The notes under the pieces are model-generated. The model worked only from the letters and a program-made list of their open reading frames with translations, had not been told where the DNA came from and did not search any database. DNA of 64,000 bases from contig NW_003130854.1 of assembly GCF_000003605.2 (NCBI RefSeq), positions 376,072 through 440,071 of the forward strand, written 5' to 3'. The position numbers and the translations under genes are program-made. Shown here piece by piece: positions 38,091 through 53,000 of this stretch; positions within the stretch are counted from its first letter, which is position 1, and each line of letters opens with the position of its first letter. This DNA is from Saccoglossus kowalevskii (taxonomy: Eukaryota; Hemichordata; Enteropneusta; Harrimaniidae).

Positions 38091-41000
38091 CGTATGTGTG
38101 TGTGTGCGTATGTGTGTGTGTGTGTGTGTGTGTGTGACTAATGTGTGTATATACGAAAACCGCCACCCAATAAAAACATTGTAGTATACAATCGAAGGAC
38201 CAATATCTCAAATATACAAATATTGTGCCGAACATCGTTCATGCATAAATTAATTTTCATGTAATTACAAATTAGGAAACTAGCATATAGAGAAATTATC
38301 ACATAATACGTGAATTCTTCGAACTGTGATTATAATATATTACAACTAATCGAGTAAGACCTACTATTTCCCCCCTAAGCTATATGTTATTTTAAATTAA
38401 TACAATTATTACAACTAGTGACAAAAATGCCATTTGGTTAATGAATATTGATGGGCAAACACACACATATACTTGGGTGTAGTATATAGCGAGTGCCAGT
38501 TTGATATGTCCTGAGAATAACCTAATTCATCTAACCGGCAACATTTTATGAACAAGATTACAATGTATATTTTTGATCGGCATGTCTATGGTAGAGTTAA
38601 TATAGATGCCACATACGTTGATTTTGCATGTTTTTATCAAATCACACTAACTTAAAAGTGATTCTATTTGAGAGACACACATTTTAGTCTAATATCAATT
38701 TAAACTGATATTATTAACAACAATGTTACTAATACAGATGGCGCCTCCTAGGGAGGTGTAAACTCGAAACCGTTTAGCCGACGAAGAAGCCGGCGTAATC
38801 ACATTGTGTCGCGAAAAAAAGCAGCTTTCACTCTCACGTTTAACCCTTCGGGAAATGGCTTTTGAAACATTTTCGAAAAGTTAGGTGTTCCACTATAATT
38901 AGAGCAAGGATGCATATTTATTATTTAGGTCGTTTAGGTCTGATAATTGTTCGAATTTCTATTTTTAATGTATGGATAATATAACAATATTATTATATTA
39001 ATAATTACTATACCAGATAGTGAAATTATTGCCTTATTTGTCTGCTTGATTTGTCATGTTGAACGTGGTTTATAAGTGGGAAATTGAACTCATTTTGCTC
39101 TCATGACGTTCTAGTTTTAGATTAAATTGACTACCCGTAGAAGGTATTCTTTGAATAATTTAGGCGGTAAAAACCGATGAAAGGTACAATCATACATATT
39201 TCAAATCAAATCACGAAAGTGAGTGTTCGGACTCGGACGTTTAAATTTGCATGACTTTCAGTTGTTTTCCACATTCGCTGGCGATCGAACAGGGTAAATG
39301 TGTTTTATTTGGAGCTGGTGTAGTCCACATGAGAGGTGCAGAGTAATGAGTCATACATACCAACCGGCATAGGCAAACATCCCAGAGTAAAAACCTAGCG
39401 GTATATTTTCCAAAGAGATATCTTCAATGCCAGAGAAAGGGTCCTGAAAGTAATCGACGTAACCTGCGGTGGAGCAGAAACAACTGTTACAGTAATATAT
39501 ATGTGTGTGTATTTAATCTGGAAGTACATTTATTTACTGTTTGGCATCGGTTTTAACCAGTAGATAATGACAATAAATACTGATTATAGTACAACAGTGA
39601 GAATACTAAAAAATTATGCCGTTTTCTGAAAAACAGGCTTATTATAACCTACTGAAGCTAGGTTCCTGGTGATTAGATACTTGATTGTACTCGTTTGCTT
39701 ACTACCCAAATGTCACATATACGAGTACGACGCCGATAATTGCTACATACTCAAATGTGCGGTTACTTAAACTGTCCTCTCAAAAATCATTAAGAGACCT
39801 CACTAGGGTAACAGTAACAAAGTGATAAATACAATAGGATGATGTGCACAAACGAATTTGGTGCGATTCCATAATAAAATAACACACAAGTATTTCTAGT
39901 TGAGCTGTGTATACGATTCACGCGTAATTTTACTTTGAATGCGCTACAACGTTGTATATATAATGTCTTCATCGACTGTCTGTCGAATATTCGTTTTGAG
40001 TTTTGGGGTTTAAAAATGTTTGGAATTTGTAGCATAACGTCTTCCGTGTGCAGCGCGTATTTCACAAGGATAACCGAGACTACCGTTCTTAAACTATGTC
40101 AGCTAATACCCCCTTCAGCAGAAATATTTTATTTTAGACGACGGGGTTACAACGGAAGTATGTCGGATATACATTTATAAATGTTCGCTGTGAACGCCTA
40201 AGGACATCTCAAGATATTTATACGGGGCAATGTAGAACATGCAAACTACACACTGATACGGACGATGACATTTGGAAATGGTAAATACATAATTCGATAA
40301 TGACGTCATGTAGCTAGAACTGCAAGAAGTGTGAATAATTGATGATTCGTTGTTAAATATAGATAGACGATGTTTCACAGACCCAATCTACTGCTTGTCA
40401 TTGTGTTCCAACTACCACTCGCCACTGACGCTTGTAAATTACATGCATACTCCGTGTTTACACTAGACGTAATAGGACTTGTTCATTACACATGAAACTA
40501 ATACATTGTCGTTCCCGATAAAAATAACACCGTGGTCATTGTTTCCGCGTAACCCCGCTAAGGTCAATAGTGATATCAGGCTTCTGCGTGCTTGGCAGAT
40601 TAATGATCCACATGGCGAGGAAAAACACGATTAATGATATAAAAACAAGAATTTAATAATAATCCAAATTGCAAATCAAATTGCAAAAAGCTACGACTAT
40701 GCGGAGGCGAGCATTTACCTAGTATCGTGGGTGTAGCTAAGTAAACACCGGATGGTTTCTCCCATCATGGCGTGCAGTTTTAACATTTCGCAAATCGGAT
40801 GTCAATGTATGATGCCGCAACACATCGCCACAATACCCCCCGGACTGTGAAAGGTTACGCGCGACGAGCTGCAAATTTAAGCGGGTTAGAACGAAGTAAA
40901 ATGGAGCCAGCTAGCTGCAATGGTTACAAGGCGTTAGATTGCATTGGATATTCGTAACATTCACTTTAAGGGGCGCTAAGTTGTTTTCATTACGATACCT

Positions 41001-44000
41001 AAATATAGACGGGTAATTTGTCTTATTTCCCAAACGCGTTACGGCGTTTGGATTCTCACACAATATCAATTATTCGGATACAATTGTGGGCCATTTTCGA
41101 CTCTCCATCATCATTTCATCAAGATTTACTTTTGTATCAATACACGGTATTACGGAGATCACACAACGGAATGCAACGGACCATTGGTGGTTTGCGATCG
41201 AGTGTAGAATAATAAACAGTGTTTATAATAACGTAAACTTTATATTTTCACCTGCTAATAACTAATATATTTTTAACAGCCAACGTATCATTATTTTTTT
41301 CCAATATTTTGTATTTTAATCACGAATTACGGATCCGTCACGTAACGTCAGCTTTATAAGTACGGATAATACACATCATCGGTATATGGACAGTTTCTAC
41401 GCTTACATGAAGTTCTATCAATTACAGATTTTGTTAGAACGCGTTTGTGTGTTTGTTACCCAAACACAATATACTAACTTAACTTTAGCCTTGCTTTCGT
41501 TAAAAACTGCAGCGATTATTACAGTGAATATTAACTCCCAGACTCTCTTAACGAAATCGCTTTAGTGAAATCAATATTTTATGCATGCACCTGGAACCCT
41601 CAAGCATGGGTAGGACATATGACATTCTAACATAAAACAAAGCTCATTTACATTTGAGATGGTGTGTTCCATCATTTCAAGGCGTGTGAATGAAATTTCA
41701 CGAGCATTGGTTCAGCACTATTAGTGAAACCCAGTTTAACTTCATGATATTATGCGCATGCGTATGTATTTCACAATCAGAACCATACAAATCGCTTTCT
41801 GCCTTCGTCCAGTTTATGGAACTGCTGTGCTGCGAGTTTCAAATAAAAAGAGAGACCAATTTCCTAGCTTTGCGTTGGCAGGTGTTCCTGGCGGCTGTCG
41901 CGTAGTTGAATGTATGCAACAACAGTCATTATATCCACTTCCAATCGTGCAGATAAATACAATTCTAGTATTAACCCAAAATCGATAATTGCGTTTCAAT
42001 TTATTTTCCAAAAAACTGTTTATCTGGAAAATTGAGTTGACTCAGTAATGCCAATGGCTAAAACGATGATATTACTGTTCAAAACTTGTATTGTTAGTAG
42101 TATAGAGTAACCAGGGCGACCGCGCGGGTAATTTAGGAAATGAAAATACGAAGGCACTTTAAAAGTGTATTTATATAACTTAGTAGGATGAGGCGATGAC
42201 CTTTGACCTTGCATAAAGACAGACGCACGCAAAAATATCGGCTGAAACAGCGTGTATTCGTGTCATTTAAGTGAGGCCACACAACGTTCATACACAGCAA
42301 TCTATTCTAGTGAATATTATGAATTATTCCTTACGATAGTGATAATTTCTAAACGTGGAAAAAATATACAGCGGTGACAAACTAGGTTTTCTGCGTTGCC
42401 ATAAAATGTGTATAGATCATGATTATGGATTACTTATGGATTACTTATTGGATTACCAAATGTCACTAAATTTTGGTTATATACGGTAGACCCCCTAGTT
42501 TTATGGTTTAGTTGTCATAAGTCACTTTCCGAAGCAGAAAAATTGCTTCAAAATTGTGCCATGCTTCACTCAATCTATAATTTAAATACAGTATTTAATA
42601 CTGCAATATGCGCATGACCACGTGACGCCGGTTTCGATTAAGGCTAGCCGAAACGTAAATACGGATGGCGCCAAAATAATCCGTATTGTTGTCTGGGTTT
42701 TATGGATTCAGAATACGATCCAACTGCCACAAGTCAGCAGATGTTATATATTTGGCAATACAGCAATATTCTGCTTAAAAATGCTGCGAGTTGTGAGGGA
42801 GAATTCTTCATATACGTCATGAACAGAAAAAAATTTAATTAAAACAAGTGTTGATTAGTGCCACTTACTGTGTGAGTCGGAACGGGACCGCATTGTGGTA
42901 TATATATATATATATATATAAAATATCTTATAAGTGGATTTATAATAAGAGATTTACTAAATAATTAACAGACATTTTATAAGTTCACATCCTGGCACGA
43001 TTTTAATGATCATTACTACACGAGCATAGATTTATATATCTATCTTTTACGTAGTTTTTAAACACAACGCACTTACACGATACTAGTAATCTGAGAACGT
43101 CCATTCAAGTCTTCAGAGAGCGTTGTGTTTCATTTGCATATTGAATGGTTGTTACATATCACTGCCAGTATATCTTGATGCGATTAAGAAAGAAAATGTA
43201 TTTGGAATTATTAATATATAATTTTGGACCCAGGGTACATTGGTAACATGATGGCACACTACAGTCAGTCTGTGAGGAATGACAACTGTAAATAATAGTA
43301 ATACTTGCTACGTCACTGCTGGGCGTCTACTAAATTTAAAACATCTCTACAATAATCACTTAGGCATCCAGCCATGATTATTTTATTTTAAAACGTTAAA
43401 TATAAACGTCTGTCATAAGTTGACGTTATAACCACAGTAAATCACGGAAGATCTGTAATACGGTGACAGGCACCAACAAGTTCATATAATCCTTTGCATA
43501 TTCGACCAAATATCACCAAATGTTGAAAAAAATTATTACCACTTGAATAAATATCAAGCTTGAAAAAAAAATATTATAATGAACACATGCTTCGGTAAAC
43601 AGAGTAAACGACTACTATTTGTGCCGAGGTTCCACGACATTAATGTGCCACGTTACCACGAACATGCATTATGAATAACCATATGGTAACTACAAAGTGA
43701 TTTGCGAGACTGACTGCGATTAAACTGAAACCGGATTAGTTGATTTTTTGAGATATACCAACATATGGAGAGTGTTTACAACAACTACACATGTCTTACA
43801 CATGCGTTCAACATACTGCCAATGACTCGGGCAAGCTAGATCACAGTCATATACCTAGTTCCCAGTTATTCCCAATATTAATTATGTATGATTTGCGAAA
43901 TATTTGAATTGTGATATATACAACAGATTAATATGGGCTAAACAACTCATAACTGCGATGGTTAACGGTCGTGGCTAATATTCGTCTATTCAGTGGCCCA

Positions 44001-47000
44001 GCAATTATATATTATAATTAGTCATCAAATGTCTAAACAGTGACCCCCCCCCCCAAGTGCAAGGAACACGGTCCTTCAAGGTACTGGTAAAACTGATCAC
44101 CGTGACGTTATTGAATATCATATCAATAATACGTGCCTAATAAATTCACAAAACATTTCTACTTTTTGCTTTAAATTGATATTGCTTTCAACAAAATGTG
44201 ATTTATAAATTGAATCAGATGCTGCTTCTGTGATAAATATTTAACTCAATCACTATGGGCTCTGATTTTATAAACAGTCTTCATCATTCGAAGCCGCTTC
44301 CATTACAAGAAGTTAATCCTGCGGTTGACAATATGTTATTTAGGATAAGCTAACATGTCGTGTTCGAACAATTGTTTTTACTGAAACCATTATTTGATAG
44401 AATGTATTATATTTAAGGGCATGTAGGATCCCTTCCATTGTTTTTGTTCTGTTTTGTTTCTTTCTTCCTTCCGGGTTTGGAACTCTATTATTATCGTTCA
44501 AATCTAATTCTTTCGACATTTTTTCTCCTCAAGCATTTTGAAAAAAAAACCGCTATATGGAATGGTCTGAAATTTTCTTTAATGATATGATCTAATGTGA
44601 TCCGGTACATTTAACTTTCAATCTTCTTTTTTCAGAACCAGTGATTATATCGATGTGAACTTTTGTTATTATCATCATATGTATAAAGGGCATTAAAGTA
44701 TACAGAGCGTGTGGTGATTGATCACGCGGTTTTGCTGTCATTTTGTTTTTATTTTTTTTGTTTTTTGACCAGGAAGTAGACTTTTACTGAAGCCGAATTT
44801 GATTCTCATAATTGGTTAAATCGATCAACTTAATATTTCATCGTTCAGTAACATTGCTGACCTGTTGTGACGTGTATTCCATTAGATTGTTGAAGGACAG
44901 ATATTTTGTCCTTGTTTGACACGTGTAAAATATACGAAATATATCTTACAATGTTGATATTGTACTGTCTCCATATACAAAGAAGTATATGTCACAATTA
45001 TCGCAACGTGTCGACGGCATTATTTTATATGAGGTCTATTTAACACCTTCTAAATTCATCATTAAATAGGTTAACTCAAATTAATGACCAGTCGTAAACG
45101 AAATGACAAAGCTTAACATATATTGTATTGAGTGGAATTAGACAGTGTTACGATCTCCGCCGCCAATTATGGGGTAAATTGCCCACATCCGTCAACGATA
45201 GTGTGTCCCAGTTTTTCTTTTGTATCACGCTGAAAAATACGATGTTATACCGTCTTCACAATGCGACATGCTATCCGAAATATTTCACTCATTTCTCGTT
45301 TTACTAACCGAATTAATTCTGCGTTAAGATTTTCATTATGATTCGATGAATTTCCTTATATATTCAACTAAATAATGTATTATTTGATCCGATACCAGGG
45401 AAAACATACTTACCTGTATAGTATACTACTCACACAGATTGAACTAAATGTATTCAATTAATAAAAAATAGCAATGTTTTTGTATCAAATATATTCATGT
45501 ATACACATGTTATTTTAGGCTTTCTAGTCTCTGATGGAAAAATATTAATTGAATACATTGTTATTATTATTAAATTTTTGACATTTAGTCAACGCTATGC
45601 CCCGCTAACAATAACAATGCTCGTGAATTATTTGCCATATTGCTTTGAATGTATAACCGGTCACTGGTAGCGTAGTAGTTGTCGCATCAGACTCATGATC
45701 GGTAGACCCAAGTTCAAATCCTACCTCAGGGTGAACATCATAAGGGTCGACTCCTACCCTGGGTGAGTGTGCCACAAACTCAATGGGAAGGACAACTGGC
45801 CGAGATTCATTCACTAACGAATGCGAAGTTGACTGGACTCATAGCCTTGGTTGGCAGCTAGTCTGCCTATTCAGGCAAGGCTAGGCCCATGTCCGATAAC
45901 AGTGGTTTGCGGCAGTAAAACCCCATGCCAAACAAAGTATGCTGCGGATATATTATAAATTATAACCTGGATAATTATTGATTTTAACCGATTACATCAA
46001 AATGTAATGAAAACAGAATATTACTTATAAATAAATAACACGGTGGAATTACTAATCATAATTAATGATAATTTGCGATGACATTTATTAAATAATGTTT
46101 GGGGATCCAAAGGTCTTCCAGTTTCGTAGAGATGTGTGGGCCAACGGTTTTGTTTTTTTTGTCATACTATATTGTCGAGCAAGTCATGATTTTGTATAGT
46201 CCTTTATATTATTTTCAGTAGTATGCGTCTTAATGTCGCATCTCGATATAAATACGTAGGATACACATTTAATTTAATAGATAATCCATCTGATAATATG
46301 GATAATACGCGTCTTACGCAATCTTTCTACTTCTTCGTAAGTTTTCAAATAGCACTCCCGAAGTTAAAGTTCCTTTGTGTCGTTCGTTTTGCACTAACAT
46401 GTACTGTTGTTCCCATTTATGCTTTAATTTTAGTGAACAAATTATAAACAATATTAGGGTTGCATATAACAATGCTTTCTGTATTTTAATGAGATCTGCA
46501 AGGGACTGCAGTACCGGAGGTATTTGTGTATATAACAAAATATCAAATGTTGAGGATCTCAGGCGTATCATGATGTATAAATTTCATGTACGATTATATA
46601 ACAGTAAAAACGAGGTTGTAGAATTATATCTCAACTCGGATACGTATTTGTTTGATTTAATATCACGTCTTGTATAGAAATATGACGTATTTTTAAAAAC
46701 AATTAATTGTGTTGTTGTTGATGTTTTTTTAAGAGTCCCCTGATATAGGATATTATATTATATTTACTCCTATCCTGAAATAAATTTTAATAATAATAAT
46801 AATATTATAAATAATCGTATGGTATCCAATGAACCTTGAAACACTGTGAATGTTCGCTTAGATTTGGGGGAAATTATACTTAAATAGGCTGTCAAAGCAT
46901 AAAAAACTAATGAATATAAACTTGGATAAAATAAAATTGCCACCATTTGAATTTTATCAAAAAATTAAGTACATGTGACACGTAGGATTGGGGTTGTAGC

Positions 47001-50000
47001 CGAATGGAATTTTACAAGAACACTGACATTATAAGTACTTCTTCCTGAAAATTGTTTTTTTTTTGTTTCTCATTTAATATTGAATGCACAGTATTAATCT
47101 TATGGTCTTTTGTATAATTTGACATGAGTTGTATAAAAGTTTCAAAATAGTGCACTAATTATAACTACTTATGAAATGTACACTAGACTTGGTGGTATGT
47201 GTTTATTACATTCAGTTAAATTAAATGGATTTCTGTTTCTATGAGAATAATTGCTAGAGTATGTATTGTATAAGACCGTTTTATATATTTAGTAGTACAT
47301 TACGTTGTACAATAATCCCAATTCTTTTTTTAGAATAATAACGTCGTTCTCATGCTCCCTCCTAAGATATAACATGAATTGTGTTCAATAGTATGGTATT
47401 ACATAAAGAAAACGATATATTTATTCAATGTCCTTGAATTAAATGTGCTGGCTGTTGCAATAAATTTGAGTTATTGCAATCACAGGAAACAACGATTCAC
47501 GACAAAAAGCACCAACAACGAGGAGGAGAAGAGAGGAGACATTCTCCCGTAAACCTCTTTTCGTCTAATAAAACAAGCAAATAAAAATAAAATTGTCCAA
47601 TATTACTATTAACTTAATTTGAACTTTTATCGGTGTCATACTGCATTCAATCACACTTGTGTTGATTTCTTATCTAAGCCAGGCATATGTTACATTACAA
47701 ACGTCATCTCATGGTTAAGCTAATGAAGCATCTCTGGATATTTATGAGCCAGCTTTTACCAAACTTGAACTACATCGAGATTATACATTGTTTGATGTCA
47801 CTTTGTTATAAGTTTGAGAGAGATTCTTGAATTATCCTTGCCACACGGTGACGATGACTACATATATTGTAACAATTATACCTCGTCACGAGTGTGCCTG
47901 TGTCCGTGTTTTGTAAGCAAACAACTGACTAAATAAATATTTAATTTTAAAAATGGAACTTGTATATTAGCACAGGTGTGATTATTTGATTCACCGTGTA
48001 ACTGGCACCATTGCTGTATTGTTAGTGAATTCGTGATACAGCAAGTTCGTGTGATCCCGTCAGTCACAACGTGTATGCTCTCAGTAAAGGTCGTTCAAAC
48101 ACGTTTTATCACCAATTATAATTACATTGCATTTGATGGAGGTGTTGACAGAACCTCATTAACAGTACAATATAACCAGGGTGACCTAATCGTATAACAC
48201 ATCACAGCGTGATATCAACTTACATACCACAGTGAAGAAACATGTGCCCCAGATAATCAAATGAGATTTGTTTTTATGTTTATCAATGAGCTTGTGTTAT
48301 AGGACGTAATCTGGGATTCTGAAAAGCTAAATAACTTGAATCGAATCTCATGCAAAATAGGCCACAAGAACATTGACATTTCCGGATGACATCAATTGTT
48401 ATATTATATTCCAGCTGCTTCCTGATTGGACAAAATAAAATTTATCAGAGAACTACGCCGCGTTATATTATTACCGCCTCATAAACGTTAAGCATGAATC
48501 ACTGGTATCCTATTCATGTCAAAATAGTTTATTTTTTTATATGAATTAAATACTTCCCCGACATTTATCTTGTATCCGCAATTTGTTTAACTATATGTCT
48601 ATTATTTACAAATGGCGTCATCCTGTTATCCACACTCCCGTATTTTGCACACAACGTGGTAGTTTAATGATTCCAAAATAAATGTATTAGGGCCGGTGAC
48701 ATTACTTGGTCCGAAACTGAAATCCTTGTATATGCAAAAATTACTGAAAACTAAACATAATACTATACCCAGTTAAATAGCGATTTCACGTGACCTTATC
48801 TAACCAATAGTTAAATCTGTTATCAACGTTAGTGCTTTTAAAACACATGCATTGTGTATGTGTTCAGTTGCTACGAGACGCGACACACTACACGAACTGT
48901 GACGATTCACCAGAGACGAAGTCTCTCTGAAAACATGTGTAACGGCTTAACGTTATCGTTTAATCTTTGTTGATATGCTCTTTGTTACATTTGTCAGTTT
49001 TGGTGATCGGATTATACGTGAGTCCAGGAAACAAAAGAAAGAAACACATATTTTTGAATTCGACGAATAGAATTGAACTAGGATCGCCTTATCTCATTGC
49101 AATACCAACATTGACGTTAATACATGTCGTGGTTGGCATTGTCAAATGATGAATAAGTTCGTTTTGTTACAGGCTTTGTACGTGTGCATATTTAATTAAT
49201 ATCCATCAGGGCATGGAACAGATTATAATATATAAAATGAACAGGGTTTGCATTACTATATCTAAGCGCTTAATTGAAATATTATAGATATGGCTTGGCT
49301 GGAATTGCATGGCTGGAATGAAGTTATAACGATGTGAATATAGCTGTTCGTTTATGTATATATTGTAAACACCGGTAATATAGTAGCGATCACATTGTTG
49401 TGAATATTAGGTTATATATGACGTATTAATGACGTACATTGTATCAATAATGTACATTGCAGAGTTTGATGTCAATGATCTCGCCGATTCATTCGCGGAG
49501 CTTCTTAACTCATAAAACGTCTATGAAGAACAATCGACAAATGTTACTGGTAGCCTTTTGGGGACTTCAAGAAGTCTACGTGTTCATTGCACGTTTATGG
49601 AAGGCGACATGGGGACAATACGGCTAGTTATCAGCTGTGCGTTTATACCCGTGAGAAAACAGTCGCGACTAAAGAGTGTTTGGAGATTACTCTACACTTA
49701 CCGCTGATAAGAAGTAATAAGCCAGTAGTGATGATAACGAGTAAACCCATTACTTTGCCGATCGTCAGTAAGTCCACCAACTGGGCCGTCCAGGGTACGC
49801 TGAAACAGTTAATGAAGACAGCGAAACCTGGAAAGAGATAAATGTATTAAATAATTAAAATAGTATAAAGTAGAGCCAACATTTCACGGGTATTGTTTAG
49901 TGGTGTCGGAATGTTGATGGCAAGACATTATCTTGTCAAAGTTAAGCACTAATGCATATAATAGCTTTAAATTGTATATGCACACAAACACAGCATGGTC

Positions 50001-53000
50001 TAATTGAGCTATGTATCTAATTGCGTGTGCTTTTTATTTATTCTGTAGAGATCTGTCTCGAGCATTTAGCAATGTTTGACAAGAAGGTTATACACTTTGT
50101 ACAAATATGATATTTATTGTTGATGTTGATGTGTGTTTTATATATCAGTATACATATTATTGTATATTACAATCAAAAGATTGTACGAAAAAAATGACAG
50201 AGATGATTTATCATTGCTGGGTTTTATTGAAACTATAAAAGTCAAATTATCGTATCAGAAATGTTGTCTGGTAAGCTGCCAAAAAGTCTTGTTATATAGT
50301 AGGCTATGACCTTTTTGCCTAGCAGATGTTGGCGATCTGAAATCGTACAAGTAGGTTAGCAAACAGTTAATAATAAAACTACTGACTTAGCACGGGACGA
50401 TCGATGTCGACTTAAACACAAGAATTGAGCATTGAATATACTAAATTGACGACTAATTTGTGCATGCTTTATCTGACACTCTTTCTTCCGCAACCACCTA
50501 ATAACAACTAACCACTGCCGACAGAACAATGTCGAGTGGGAAAATGCTGAACGTACATATATGCACTTTTTGTAGAAGAATACATGCATTACGTCACGTA
50601 ACACAGAAACTACAAACCATGCATGGCGCAGTCCGATCTGAAAAACACAATGACGTGCACCAGGAACCCATAATATCTGATGTATGTACCAAGTTTGAAC
50701 GAAACTGACCGCCAGTCGGCCGTTTTTAATTTTATCTGAAAAACAAAATGACGTGCAGCAAGTTCATATAATTTCCAATGTATGTACCAAGTTTGAACAA
50801 AATCCATCTGTAAACAGTCAAGAAATGCTTGATTTTGACGATTTGTCAGTACAAAAATGGCCGCCATTCTGCTATCTTGAAGCAGATCGTGAAACAAATT
50901 GATATGCATATGTATATGTATAATGTAATTGGACCAACCATGTCTAAGATACAGGTCCGGACGTACGGATGCACGGACACACGATGCACGGACGCACAGA
51001 GGTCAATCCATAAGTACCCGTTTTCGGTCTGCGTTCGAACGGGGACTAAAAATAGTATATAGTGAGCAATATGTACATCAATTTACCACATGTTCTAATA
51101 TACCCCCCCCCCCTGCCTAGTTATTAACGTGTTTTCGTGTTGGCGCACGATGTATATTTTAAGTGAATATGATTTTAATGAATGCATCTGCGAATTTCTT
51201 CTTTTCAAAAACAAACGTAATTAATTTAATATATACAGATATACTTATCTTTTGCAGCTCTCATTTGTGTATTGATAGATAAACGGAGTCCCGCGATATT
51301 CGAAAATAGACTGAATGGGGATATGAAATTGATTTATCAATATATGTTCTCCAATAGGGATTTCCGTTGCGCGTTAGTCATGTTAAACAAAGGCTACACA
51401 GTTTGGTTAAAGCAGCGGGTTTTCCAGACAGTACGCCGATGGGCATAATCATGTTTTTATTTTGTTCTATACTTGAATTGCTCATTAATCAGTGCCTCAT
51501 TCTCGTGTCATCATTCACAGTTTGTGACCTGCCCATGACACCACTTACTTCAACATGGTCGTACGGGAATGATGATAGACTAATAGTATATACATGATTC
51601 ATCTCAATCAGAGAAATATTCAAAGTCCGCCTCGATTACTGGAGGGTACTCATATGATCACTCTAATACCGGTAAAGGCATTAACGGTTTAAAACTAGTT
51701 CGGCATAAAAACAGATATTTACCATACGTAAACCATCTAGTAAACCAAAATAACCTATATACAAGTACATCGTATAGTTGAAAATAGGAGCCAATTAATT
51801 ATGACATTGTTAAAACTCAAGCAAACAAGTAATTAAGAAACAAAACAATGAGCTTATCGAAATTATCTTAACAATCATCTGAAATATGTTTTGCCCAAGG
51901 TTAACAGAAGGGAAACAGTGCATAACTTTTAATTCAAACACAACTGTTTTATATTTGAAACGAATTAAGCCAGAAGAATATAGAATGTACAAGATATGAA
52001 TCTTACTACAAACAATTATACTATTTTTTTATTTGCCCGTAGCTATTACATCGGTTATTTTCTCAACCGGACACGGTCACACAAAAAATAACATTGCAAC
52101 CAGCTCAACCACGCACTGAATGGCCTCCGTCACTAAGACGTGGTACATATACAAATTCTCATTTCCGATCAGAATTTACCAACGAGCAATCAATGTTACT
52201 AAAACCTCTCAGAATATTGTACACTATTTCCGCCTGGTGTAATTACTTCGTTGGGACTATAAGGTCTCCATCGCGGGTCAAGAAACCTACAAATTGATTT
52301 ATTCCCACTTTCCGTAAACCTGCCAATGTGGTGTAGAAAGTATTCCCCGGGTAACTGACACTCTCAAATGTATTTCAGCAAGTCAATAATCGCAAGATAA
52401 GCTCGCGGAATCAGATCAAACTATAACGATGAATAAAGTATGTAAGAAGTATTCCCCGGGTAACTGTCACTATCAAAATATTAAACATTTCGCGCGATCA
52501 CTGCGTGATCCCATCCTCGTTATAGCTGCAGTATGCTGTTCATGGTATTAAAGTAGGTTAATTAATTTTCGTAAATTATTGTCCTCGTTTCATTGATCTA
52601 GATGTATCTGTTCTGTGTGGTTGGTTTTATATAAAAATGGATTATTATGATCGAAGTCCTTTATTTCACCACTGAGCATGTTACTGCGCATATATGCAGT
52701 GTATTATGGGAAATAATTGCATATAACGGAAAACTACAACTCACTAAATGTTCGATTTTCTAATGGTATAACCAATAATAATAATAATGAAAGCTGGAAC
52801 AATCTTCGATTCGGGCGGAGTCTTATCACCACAGACACACTTAAGCTGTTGGATTGGAAAACAAATATCACGGACGTATTTTGTTTTTGTGCATCATCTC
52901 GTTTTGTAATAACATACCTAAATATCAACGACACCGATCACATAGTTGTGATACCCGCGAATACGAATACGATTTAGCCCGGAATTACCGATATATACAG

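Larger units (their letters stand above)
32556..39360 (-). other. Transporter introns 3 and 4 around mini-exon 4
   Basis: Intron 3 (35583-39360) contains the two GT microsatellites and the assembly gap. Intron 4 (32556-35537) contains the inverted composite repeat at its acceptor end. The rest is AT-rich and without recognisable features. Confidence 0.7.
39464..49701 (-). other. Transporter intron 2 (10.2 kb)
   Basis: The largest intron. It holds the (TA)n tract at 42897, the SINE at 45659 and the LINE end at 46206, with a poly-C run near 44044. I see no other structure. Confidence 0.7.

Noticed and set aside
37015-38235. Open frames rich in Thr-His or Cys-Val repeats on both strands
   Set aside because: They are translations of GT/AC microsatellites.
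45659-45735. Functional tRNA-Met gene
   Set aside because: A and B boxes are present but the acceptor and other stems do not pair and a SINE body follows.
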